Of a stretch of 15,228 nucleotides of DNA, positions 1-6,744 are shown in pieces (positions within the stretch are counted from its first letter, which is position 1; each line of letters begins with the position of its first letter). The DNA is taken from positions 1 through 15,228 of the forward strand of contig JAPLGR010000095.1 of assembly GCA_026390045.1 (NCBI GenBank), in the 5' to 3' direction. A program made the translations under genes and the position numbers. This DNA is from Chloroflexota bacterium. GTDB lineage: Bacteria > Chloroflexota > Anaerolineae > Anaerolineales > E44-bin32. Below the pieces are notes generated by a model, which worked only from the letters and a program-made list of their open reading frames with translations, was not told the DNA's origin and made no database searches.

Positions 1-1275
1 AGGTCGATCCGTATTCAGGCGCGGGAGCTGCACGCCGGGGTGGACCAGGATTTCGATCTTCTCGCGCTCCGCCTCGGGTTTCAGCTCTTCGACGACGGAG
101 GCGATCACTTCCTGCAGGTCCACGAGTCCCACTGCGGACTGATCATCGATCAAGGCAACCGGCAGAGTGCCCAGCTGCTGCAGGTGAGCGAGCAGGCGCT
201 GCAACTGGCGGCGCTGGGGCTCTGCCATCGCCCCGGCGCCCTCTTCCAGCATGATCCCCAACCCTTCCGCCGCCTGGCGCAGCCCGTCGACGAGCGCATG
301 CGGTGCCAGCGCGATCGGCCCGGTCTCGGCCTTCTCGGGTGTGGCGCTGCGCGCCTTGGTCAGCAGCGAAGCATGCTCCAGGGCCACGCCGGCCCAGTCG
401 GACAGCGCCTGCATCAGCGTCAACTGGTGGTTGGTGAATTCCCGCGCCGCCAGCCGGTTGAACACGCCCAGGACGCCCACAGTCCGGTTGCCGACTCGCA
501 GTGGGACCTCGACCAGCGATTGCACCAGGAATCCTGTCTGCACCTTGACCGTTCCGCCTTCCAGCGACGGTTGGTGCAGCAGCGGCTGCCCGGTCTGGAA
601 CACCTGACCGACCAGCGTGTCATAGACGCGCAGGCGCTGCAGCGAGGCGTGTTTCTCACCAGCCTGCTTGCTGGCCCGGAGCACAAGCTCGCTGGTCCCA
701 GGTTCGGCCAGGTAGATATTGGCCTCTTCCGCGTCCGAAAGAAACGCCGCCGCCTCAACCACGCGGGCAAGGATCGCGTCCAGGTCGCCCAGACTGACCA
801 CCGCACGGCCGATCTCCGACAGCGTGCGGACCTCATCCGAGCGGCGCTTGGACTGCTCGCGCAGTGTGTCGAGCTTGTGCGACAGAACCTGCGTGTTGGC
901 TTCGGCCGATCGCAGCTCGGCCAGTTCGCTGATTGCCTGCACCAGGTCCTCGGGCCGGTAGGGCTTGAGGAGCACATCACCGACGTTCAGGCGGAACAGG
1001 TCGCGGATCCGGGCCGGGGAGAAGTGGGCAGCCAGGACGATGGCCGGCGTCATGTCCCCGGCCTCGCGGCGTGCCCGCAGCCCGGCGAGCGGATCGCCAC
1101 GAAGCTGGGTCACATCGACCACCAGGACATCACACGGCGGTGCTTTGGCCGTCTCGATCCAGGATTGCACGCCGGCCGGGGTGAGGACGCGCTTGACCAG
1201 CGCCTGGGCGTTGGCTTCCACGTCGGCGAGGACGATCACGCGGGGTGATGCTCGCTTCCCGCTATCGTCGGTCAT
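1..1275 (-). CDS. Receiver-GAF sensor histidine kinase, 3' end outside window
   Basis: 425 codons are visible with no stop before the left edge, so the protein is cut off at the start of its ATPase domain. Residues 10-118 form a receiver-like domain: acidic Asp18, phosphoacceptor candidate Asp54 in VVD, and Lys104 in LLKP. Residues 150-305 read as a GAF domain (TLSEIGRAVVSLGDLDAIL start, then GFLVQSLVEVPLRVGNRTVGVLGV). Residues 326-380 look like a dimerisation/phosphotransfer helix pair, but the H-box is divergent: HALVDGL replaces the usual HELRTPL. From 385 on, LVDLQEVIASVVEELKP matches the lead-in to a HATPase_c domain. The ATG at 1275 has a GGAG Shine-Dalgarno a few bases upstream and follows the zinc-finger gene stop by 35 bp, suggesting co-transcription with ygiT and deoC. 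It is a cytosolic sensor, since no membrane segment is visible. The ligand is unknown, and kinase activity cannot be judged without the missing part. Confidence 0.85.
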   Translation of the reverse strand, partial: MTDDSGKRASPRVIVLADVEANAQALVKRVLTPAGVQSWIETAKAPPCDVLVVDVTQLRGDPLAGLRARREAGDMTPAIVLAAHFSPARIRDLFRLNVGDVLLKPYRPEDLVQAISELAELRSAEANTQVLSHKLDTLREQSKRRSDEVRTLSEIGRAVVSLGDLDAILARVVEAAAFLSDAEEANIYLAEPGTSELVLRASKQAGEKHASLQRLRVYDTLVGQVFQTGQPLLHQPSLEGGTVKVQTGFLVQSLVEVPLRVGNRTVGVLGVFNRLAAREFTNHQLTLMQALSDWAGVALEHASLLTKARSATPEKAETGPIALAPHALVDGLRQAAEGLGIMLEEGAGAMAEPQRRQLQRLLAHLQQLGTLPVALIDDQSAVGLVDLQEVIASVVEELKPEAEREKIEILVHPGVQLPRLNTDRP

Positions 1276-1310
1276 CGCGCCTCCGGAACGCGGGATCTGC
1301 AGCGCGCCGC

Positions 1311-1604
1311 TCAGGGCCGGCGGCGTGGGTCAGCGGTCGGGCGGGGCGGTTCGGCGTCGCCCTTGGGGCGCAGCCGCCGCCGCGGTCGGAGGGAGTGCCG
1401 GGTGGCCTCCAACATGGCGTGCAACTCGGCCAACGCGGTCGAGTCATACTCGGTGGACCCGCACACGTCGCACACCAAGGCAGGGAAATCCGGGACGGAG
1501 ACCAGCTGTCCGTCCTGGACAGTGAAGTACGAGACCGGCCGCGACTGCAGCGTGCCCACCTGGCACTCTCGGCACGGATAGGATTGCTTCTTACTGTCTT
1601 CCAT
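1311..1604 (-). CDS. Small YgiT-type zinc-finger protein
   Basis: A 97-residue protein with two CxxC pairs, Cys11/Cys14 (CREC) and Cys45/Cys48 (CDVC), separated by a YFTVQDGQLVSVPDFPALVC stretch. This is the pattern of the YgiT-type zinc-finger domain, the N-terminal half of MqsA-like antitoxins. The C-terminal helix-turn-helix of MqsA is absent. Instead there is a short helical region (TALAELHAMLEATRHSL) and a very basic, Pro/Arg-rich tail from residue 72. No MqsR-like toxin gene lies beside it, so an antitoxin role is not supported; free-standing YgiT-type proteins of this kind are common and uncharacterised. The ATG at 1604 is 3 bp beyond the deoC stop, so translation is probably coupled to deoC. 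The out-of-frame ATG at 1608 is rejected. Confidence 0.75.
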   Translation of the reverse strand: MEDSKKQSYPCRECQVGTLQSRPVSYFTVQDGQLVSVPDFPALVCDVCGSTEYDSTALAELHAMLEATRHSLRPRRRLRPKGDAEPPRPTADPRRRP

Positions 1605-1607
1605 GCA

Positions 1608-2438
1608 TCAATACCCCGCCGGCGGACTCACCGCTGGCTGTCCCAGTGCCTGCCGTGCAATGTTCACGCCAGCGCTTGTCCCAAGCCGCGAGGCGCCGAC
1701 TGCCACCATTCGGCGGGCGTCGTCCAGCGTGTGGATGCCGCCGGCGGCCTTGACACCCAGCCGGTCCCCGACCACCTGGCGCATGAGCGCCACATCCGCC
1801 TCCGTTGCCCCGCCGTTGGCGAGGCCGGTGCTGGTCTTGACGAAATCCATGCCCGTCCCGGCGGCCAGCATGCAGCCGGCCACTTTCTCTTCGTCGCTCA
1901 GCAGTGCCGTCTCCAGGATGAGCTTGACCAGGACTCCCTGGGCGTGGGCGGCACGCGTGACGTCCGCCAGGTCCTCTGCCACTTGAGCGTACTCGCCGGC
2001 CTTAAGCAGGCCGATCGGCACCACCATGTCGATCTCGCGGGCACCGGCCGCGATCGCTTGGCGCGCCTCGAAGACCTTGACCGCCGTCAGGTTCGCCCCG
2101 GACGGGAACCCGGCCACGCTGGCGGGTGTGACGTCGGAGCCTGACAGGCGGGCAGCCACGCGCCCCACGAACCGTGAGTGCACGCACACAGCGGCGAAAT
2201 GGAGCTCAATCGCTTCATCGCACAGCTGATCGATCCGCCGGGGCGTCGCCTCCGGCTTCAGCAGGATCTGATTGATCAGCCGGGCAACGGGGACAACGGA
2301 CAAGTCCACGGGGCGGGCCTGATCCTCGGGGATCAACGGCTCAAGCGGCCCACCCACGGCCTGCACGGCCGGCCCCACGCGGGGGCGGACGGCTTCCATC
2401 AACTGTGAAACCGACGTGCGCGAGGATGCGGCGTCCAT
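1608..2438 (-). CDS. deoC: Deoxyribose-phosphate aldolase
   Basis: A 276-residue protein that should cleave 2-deoxyribose-5-phosphate to glyceraldehyde-3-phosphate and acetaldehyde in deoxynucleoside salvage (cytosol). Family signatures are clear: GFPSGA at 110-115, EIDMVVPIG with Asp137, VKLILET at 171-177, the Schiff-base lysine Lys201 in FVKTSTG, and Lys230 in VKAAGGI followed by GTSAGVNI. Two features are unusual. There is an N-terminal extension of about 45 residues before the aldolase core, and the normally conserved Asp-His-Thr preceding LLKPEAT is Asn56-Gln57-Ile58. The catalytic lysines and Asp137 are kept, so activity is still expected. The ATG at 2438 follows a weak AGG site. It is preceded by an extended -10 at 2461-2469 and sits first in a deoC-zinc protein-kinase group. 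Confidence 0.96.
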   Translation of the reverse strand: MDAASSRTSVSQLMEAVRPRVGPAVQAVGGPLEPLIPEDQARPVDLSVVPVARLINQILLKPEATPRRIDQLCDEAIELHFAAVCVHSRFVGRVAARLSGSDVTPASVAGFPSGANLTAVKVFEARQAIAAGAREIDMVVPIGLLKAGEYAQVAEDLADVTRAAHAQGVLVKLILETALLSDEEKVAGCMLAAGTGMDFVKTSTGLANGGATEADVALMRQVVGDRLGVKAAGGIHTLDDARRMVAVGASRLGTSAGVNIARQALGQPAVSPPAGY

Positions 2439-2460
2439 GTCAGCGCCTAAGGCGGGAGGG

Positions 2461-2469
2461 ATTGTAGCA
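2461..2469 (-). promoter_or_regulatory. Extended -10 element upstream of deoC
   Basis: The minus strand reads TGCTACAAT, an extended -10 (TGnTACAAT), 22 nt before the deoC ATG. No TTGACA-like -35 is found at 15-18 bp spacing, which is compatible with extended -10 promoters. The same nine bases precede polA. Confidence 0.5.
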
Positions 2470-2486
2470 CACCGCCTGCGGCGCTA
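2465..2486 (-). other. Imperfect hairpin at the end of lepB, overlapping the deoC -10
   Basis: The minus strand can fold as TAGC, CCG, loop CAGG, CGG, GCTA with a small internal bulge, starting at the lepB stop codon. No U-run follows, so it is at best a weak or factor-assisted terminator. It overlaps the TGCTACAAT element of deoC, so terminator and promoter function may compete. Confidence 0.25.
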
Positions 2487-3053
2487 TCCCTCGGCTGCGG
2501 CGACCAGTGAGTAGTGGGGGATGACGCCGACGTCCGGCAAGGGCCAGTAGACCAGGACGGCCTTGCCGATGACCTCGCTCATGGGCAGCGTGCCCCAGTT
2601 CTGCGAGTCGTCGGAGTTGTTGCGGTTGTCTCCGAGGACAAACAGGGTGTCCGGCTGGACCTGCCAGGATCCGGTGTAGCGCGGCGCCGCCGCAAGGTAG
2701 GGCTCGTCGAGCGCCACGCCGTTGACATACATGAGGCCGTCACGCGCTTCGACGCTGTCGCTCGGCAGCCCGATAACGCGCTTGATGAACCGCCGGGATG
2801 GGTCCAGCGGGAAGTAGAACACGACAATATCGCCGCGGGTGGGCTCGGCCCACCGGTACGTCAGGCGGTTGACGACGACCATCTCGCCGTCGTGCAGGCT
2901 GGGCTCCATGCTGCTGCCTTCCACGCGAATGCGGGCGGTCAACAGATTGACCGCCAGGAACAGCAGGACCGCGATCAGAATCGTCTGCAGGATCTCCGCC
3001 AGCACGGCCCAAACCGCCGAGCGGCGGGGCTCGGCGGGAGCAACCTCGGTCAT
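2484..3053 (-). CDS. lepB: Signal peptidase I
   Basis: A 189-residue membrane serine protease that removes signal peptides from exported proteins. One N-terminal transmembrane segment (about residues 15-38, AVLAEILQTILIAVLLFLAV) is followed by the catalytic serine Ser48 in GSSMEPSL, the general-base lysine Lys91 in RRFIKRVIG, and the GDNRNNSDDS box at 141-150. The length fits single-membrane-span bacterial enzymes. The reading frame stays open to a TTG at 3101, but that TTG is part of the -35 box of a near-consensus promoter whose -10 lies between it and the ATG at 3053. The ATG is therefore the start. The predicted leader is only about 13-15 nt and has no good Shine-Dalgarno. The gene stands between der and deoC with its own promoter. 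Confidence 0.96.
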   Translation of the reverse strand: MTEVAPAEPRRSAVWAVLAEILQTILIAVLLFLAVNLLTARIRVEGSSMEPSLHDGEMVVVNRLTYRWAEPTRGDIVVFYFPLDPSRRFIKRVIGLPSDSVEARDGLMYVNGVALDEPYLAAAPRYTGSWQVQPDTLFVLGDNRNNSDDSQNWGTLPMSEVIGKAVLVYWPLPDVGVIPHYSLVAAAEG

Positions 3054-3072
3054 GGGTTCGTTCACATTGCGG

Positions 3073-3101
3073 ATTATAAGGCCCGCCGCGAGGGCTGGCA
3101 A
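3073..3101 (-). promoter_or_regulatory. Sigma-70-type promoter of lepB
   Basis: On the minus strand TTGCCA (3101-3096), a 17-nt spacer and TATAAT (3078-3073) give a perfect -10 and a 5/6 -35 at ideal spacing, in a GC-rich background where this is unlikely by chance. The predicted transcription start is near 3066-3068, 13-15 nt before the lepB ATG. Confidence 0.8.
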
Positions 3102-3209
3102 GGAGAGGCTTTCGCTGCCAATTTCAACGGGAGAGTGGGCTGATAGGGCGCGGCGATGCCCGGAGGGCGTCCAGCGCGTGAGTTGAGAAGGGGGAGATGA
3201 CAGGTGGTG

Positions 3210-4595
3210 TCAGCGGCGGGACTTGCGTTCGTGCTTGCGCAGCACGATCCGAATCGGGGTGCCCAGGAAGCCGTAGCGGTCCCGAAGGCGGTTCTCGAGG
3301 AAGCGGAGATAGGTGAAGTGCACCTGCTTCGGATTGTTCACCTGGATGGCGAACGTCGGCGGATCGGTGCGGACCTGCGCCATGAAATACAGCTTGACCT
3401 CGGCGCCGCCGTGTGACGGCGGCGGGTGCTGCTCGAGCGCAGCCTGCAGCATCCGATTGAGATCCGACGTGGCAATGCGGCGCAGGCGTTCTTCCTGCAC
3501 CTGAAGCGCCGTGGGCAGCACGTCCGCGACGCGCTGCCCGGTGCGGGCGGAGACGAACAGCACCGGCACATAGTCGAGGAAGCTCAGCTCGCGCCGGACG
3601 TGTTCGGTGAAGGCTGGGAGCGTGCCGCTGTCCTTCTCGACCGCGTCCCACTTGTTGACAATCACCACCACACTCTTGGCCAGATCCTCGATCATGCCGG
3701 CGATGTGAGCATCCTGGCTGGTGACGCCCGCCGTGGCGTCGATGAGCAGCAGCGCGACGTCCGAGCGCCCGAGCGCGCGCAGCGCGCGCATCACCGACCA
3801 CTTCTCGACGCCGGGATCGATGTGGCCGCGCCGCCGGATGCCCGCCGTGTCGATCAACGTGATCTGCGTGCCGAAGGCGTTGAGCTGGGTATCGATGGCA
3901 TCGCGCGTCGTGCCAGGGATGGGGGAGACGATCACGCGCTCTTCGCCCAGGATGCGATTCAGGAGGCTGGACTTCCCCACGTTCGGCCGGCCGACGATGG
4001 CGACGCGCACCGATGTCTCGGGCTCGGTTGGAGACTCGGCAAGCCGGCCGAACGCTTCGTGCAGGCGGTCGAGCAGATCGCCAATGCCGGTGCCGTGCAG
4101 CGCGGAGACCGGGTGCGGATCGCCCATCCCGAGTTCGTAGAACTCCACTGCCTGCGCGCGCAGTGCCTGATTGTCGCAGTGATTGACGACCAGCAGGATG
4201 GGCGGAGGCTGTCGGCCGCGCAGCGCCCCCTGGGCGCGGCGCAGGATCTCAGCCACTTCGTGATCGGCAGATGTCACGCCGCTCGCTCCGTCGACCAGGA
4301 ACAGGACGGCATCTGCGCTGCTGACCGCCTGCTCAGCCTGCGAGCGGATCTGCTGGATGTAGTCGGCCGAGTCGAGGCTGAGCGGTTCGCCGCGCAACCC
4401 GCCCGTGGGGTCAATGCCGCCCGTGTCGACCAGGTCGAAGGTGAGGCCGCGCCATTGGGCTTCGGCCACCAGCCGGTCGCGCGTCGTCCCGGGGCGATCG
4501 TCAACAACCGCCAGCCGCTGGCCAGCGAGCCGGTTGAACAATGTCGACTTGCCCACGTTGGGCCGACCGACGAGGGCAACGACTGGTTTGGCCAT
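3210..4595 (-). CDS. der: Ribosome-assembly GTPase Der (EngA)
   Basis: A 461-residue tandem GTPase that acts in 50S ribosomal subunit maturation. Domain 1 (about 1-185) has GRPNVGKST at 10-18, PGTTRD at 35-40, DTGG at 57-60 and SALHGTG at 164-170. Domain 2 (about 195-370) has GRPNVGKSS, PGTTRD, DTAG at 249-252, NKWD at 314-317 and SART at 349-352. A KH-like C-terminal domain (about 372-453) ends in a basic tail. Domain order and length are normal. The oddity is the G4 motif of domain 1, which reads NHCD (138-141) where NKxD is expected, while the G4 of domain 2 is canonical. The ATG at 4595 lies 4 bp after the ybbR stop and has no clear ribosome site, so coupled translation is likely. No terminator is obvious after the stop. 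Confidence 0.98.
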   Translation of the reverse strand: MAKPVVALVGRPNVGKSTLFNRLAGQRLAVVDDRPGTTRDRLVAEAQWRGLTFDLVDTGGIDPTGGLRGEPLSLDSADYIQQIRSQAEQAVSSADAVLFLVDGASGVTSADHEVAEILRRAQGALRGRQPPPILLVVNHCDNQALRAQAVEFYELGMGDPHPVSALHGTGIGDLLDRLHEAFGRLAESPTEPETSVRVAIVGRPNVGKSSLLNRILGEERVIVSPIPGTTRDAIDTQLNAFGTQITLIDTAGIRRRGHIDPGVEKWSVMRALRALGRSDVALLLIDATAGVTSQDAHIAGMIEDLAKSVVVIVNKWDAVEKDSGTLPAFTEHVRRELSFLDYVPVLFVSARTGQRVADVLPTALQVQEERLRRIATSDLNRMLQAALEQHPPPSHGGAEVKLYFMAQVRTDPPTFAIQVNNPKQVHFTYLRFLENRLRDRYGFLGTPIRIVLRKHERKSRR

Positions 4596-4599
4596 GGGA

Positions 4600-5841
4600 T
4601 CAGGGTGCGGGCGTGGCCGGCGTGGCGGGTGGCGTTCGCGAGATCACGATCTCGTATGTCTCCGGGAGCAGCGTCTGCAGCACCACGCCTTCCGGCAGGA
4701 TGATGACCTGCGGGGTGAGCTGGTAGGCGCCAACCGCCAGCCTGTCAACGTTGACGACCACGCGCACGTCATCGTATAGCAGCTTGTTGAGCACCGGCAG
4801 TGGTCCCTTGAGGATGACGGAAGCCGTCGCCGGCGAAGACTCAGCATACAGGCCCTTCGCCAGGCCTTCGATGACAACGGGCCTGGTCACGTTGATCGTG
4901 GTCTCAATCGGCGCCACCTGGATCTGCACGATGACCGACTGGTCGCCGGCCAGGAAGATGCCCTCGGGCAGTTGCAGGCCCACCTCCTCTTGAATATCGT
5001 CCTGGGCGCCGGTCAGATTGAGCGACTCGGTCTCCACATATCCTGGCAGGTCGTCCACCGCCTGCGGGTCTGGCGAAAAGACCGTGACCAGCGTCGGCGA
5101 GACCGTGATGCTTGAGACCTGGTAGCCGGCCTCGACCTGGCCCTTGATGATCGGGATCACGGCGACCAACCGGTAGCCGACCAGCTGGTGCACGGTCGTG
5201 ACCACACGTGCCGTGGCGGGTTCGAGGCTCACCCCCTCGATGACCTGTCCGGCGGTGTCCAGGGCCATCAAGGCTACTTCGGTGTCGATGTCCTCACGAC
5301 GGCCGGTGACATCCGTCTGTGCCACGACCTCGACCACCCGATCGACCAGGGATGCGGGGCCGGAGAGGTGGACGGACTCAGGGATCGCGACCGGGTCGTC
5401 CATCCGGTAGCCCAGTGCGGGCTCGCCGGTGAGCGCGGCGCGGACTGACAGGCTGCGGGAGGCCGCTTCCTCGAGGCTCAGCTCCAGGCGCGCCGGCTCA
5501 ATCTGTGTGATCAGGGCCGGCTTGCGGTCGAGCGTTCCGACCAGAGTCAGTTCGTGCGTGCCGACGCCGAGGCTGTTCAGCCGCGCTTCGACGTGGACGT
5601 CGCGCGAGGTCAGCAGGTCCCACACCGATCCCGGAGCGCGGATCGTGACGCGAGCGGTGGCCGGTGCGCCGTCGACGATGACCAGGCTGTCCTGCAGGCC
5701 GACGAAGTCGATCGGCACGCTGCTGGGGAAGGAGCGCACGTCCAGCGGGTCGGCGGCGTTGACCGCCGCCACCCAGACGAAGAAGGCCAGGAAGAAGGCG
5801 ATGGTGAGGGTCCTCACGTGGTCCCACAGCGTGTGCAGCAT
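4600..5841 (-). CDS. ybbR: YbbR-domain protein, regulator of CdaA (CdaR)
   Basis: A 413-residue membrane-anchored extracytoplasmic protein. One N-terminal transmembrane helix (about residues 11-29, TLTIAFFLAFFVWVAAVNA) is followed by four beta-rich YbbR repeats at roughly 40-125, 130-220, 222-312 and 315-402, and a Thr/Pro/Ala-rich C-terminal tail. In Firmicutes the equivalent protein, encoded next to cdaA, binds and modulates the diadenylate cyclase; the same adjacency here supports the same role. The ATG at 5841 is chosen because AGAGG lies 7 nt upstream and the transmembrane helix then sits near the N-terminus. An in-frame GTG at 5856 overlaps the cdaA stop (GTGA) and would add five residues. 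It is followed after 4 bp by der. Confidence 0.92.
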   Translation of the reverse strand: MLHTLWDHVRTLTIAFFLAFFVWVAAVNAADPLDVRSFPSSVPIDFVGLQDSLVIVDGAPATARVTIRAPGSVWDLLTSRDVHVEARLNSLGVGTHELTLVGTLDRKPALITQIEPARLELSLEEAASRSLSVRAALTGEPALGYRMDDPVAIPESVHLSGPASLVDRVVEVVAQTDVTGRREDIDTEVALMALDTAGQVIEGVSLEPATARVVTTVHQLVGYRLVAVIPIIKGQVEAGYQVSSITVSPTLVTVFSPDPQAVDDLPGYVETESLNLTGAQDDIQEEVGLQLPEGIFLAGDQSVIVQIQVAPIETTINVTRPVVIEGLAKGLYAESSPATASVILKGPLPVLNKLLYDDVRVVVNVDRLAVGAYQLTPQVIILPEGVVLQTLLPETYEIVISRTPPATPATPAP

Positions 5842-5852
5842 CGGAGAGCCTC

Positions 5853-6719
5853 TCACCGTTGTCCCCGCACCGAACGCACCCGGGCGCCAAGCCGCTCAAG
5901 CCACGCCGGAATCCATTGTGGGGCGTGCGGCCGATAGAAGGCCATCAGGATGTTGCGCAGGCGGCTCTGATCGAGGCGTCGGATCATGCGGCCGTTGTGG
6001 GCGACCGAGACACTGCCGGTCTCCTCCGACACGACGATGACCACGGCGTCGCTGACCTCGCTGATTCCGAGGGCGGCGCGGTGCCGAAGCCCCATCTTCC
6101 GTTCGGGTGATCGGGACAGCGTGCCGCTGGCCGAGAGGGGCATGACGCAAGCTGCGGCGGCGACGCGGTCGCCGCGGAGGATGGCCGCCCCGTCGTGCAG
6201 CGGCGTATTGATGTAGAAGATCTGCAGCAGCAGCTCGGGCGACAGGCGGGCGTCGAGTGGCACGCCGGTCTCCAGGTACTCCTCCAGCTTGACGTCGCGC
6301 TCGATGACGATCAGCGCACCGCGGCGGGCGTCTGACAAGCGCTGCGTCGCGCCGCACAGGGTGCTGACGATGCGCTCGACTTGCGCCGGCTCGGATGTGG
6401 AAAGGAAGACATCGCCGGCGCGGCCGAAGCGCTCAAGGGCGCGGCGGATCTCCGGGGCGAAGATGACCGGCACAGCCACCAACAGCGCCGGCAGCGCGGT
6501 CTGAAACAGGTAGGAGAAAGCCGGGAGCGGAAGCAGGCTGGTGAGCCCGGCGATGACCAGCACCAGCACGACCATGCCGCGCAGCAGGACCTCCGCCTGC
6601 GTGCCACGCAGCCAGCGCAGAAGCAGGTAGAAGATCGCCGTTACCAGCAGCAGATCGAGCAGGCTGAGCCAGTCGAGGCGCTGGAAGGAGAAGATCAGTT
6701 CTTGGAGCAGGTCGGACAC
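5853..6719 (-). CDS. cdaA: Diadenylate cyclase CdaA
   Basis: A 288-residue membrane enzyme making cyclic di-AMP from two ATP. Three transmembrane helices lie at about 18-36, 43-65 and 69-90. A DAC domain follows, with GALIVIER at 134-141, FYINTPLHDGAAIL containing the catalytic DGA (176-178), and RHRAALGISE with RHR at 212-214, then VVSEETGSVSV. A few extra residues (SPERK) precede the RHR block, and GLRHR replaces the common GTRHR. The start is GTG at 6719, with a purine-rich GGGGCA stretch about 5 nt upstream. The open frame extends to 7001, but that part overlaps the TPR gene and encodes no CdaA sequence. The gene follows the TPR gene by 25 bp and abuts ybbR, making a likely TPR-cdaA-ybbR-der operon. 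Confidence 0.96.
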   Translation of the reverse strand: MSDLLQELIFSFQRLDWLSLLDLLLVTAIFYLLLRWLRGTQAEVLLRGMVVLVLVIAGLTSLLPLPAFSYLFQTALPALLVAVPVIFAPEIRRALERFGRAGDVFLSTSEPAQVERIVSTLCGATQRLSDARRGALIVIERDVKLEEYLETGVPLDARLSPELLLQIFYINTPLHDGAAILRGDRVAAAACVMPLSASGTLSRSPERKMGLRHRAALGISEVSDAVVIVVSEETGSVSVAHNGRMIRRLDQSRLRNILMAFYRPHAPQWIPAWLERLGARVRSVRGQR

Positions 6720-6744
6720 GGATTGCCCCGGCGCATCCAGGCCG

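Noticed and set aside
40..1248. 402-codon open frame on the plus strand
   Set aside because: It is antisense to the receiver-GAF kinase, with low-complexity Gln/Arg/Leu-rich composition typical of a shadow frame.
3426..4703. 425-codon open frame on the plus strand
   Set aside because: It is opposite der and the end of ybbR, both strongly supported, and no recognisable protein features are present.
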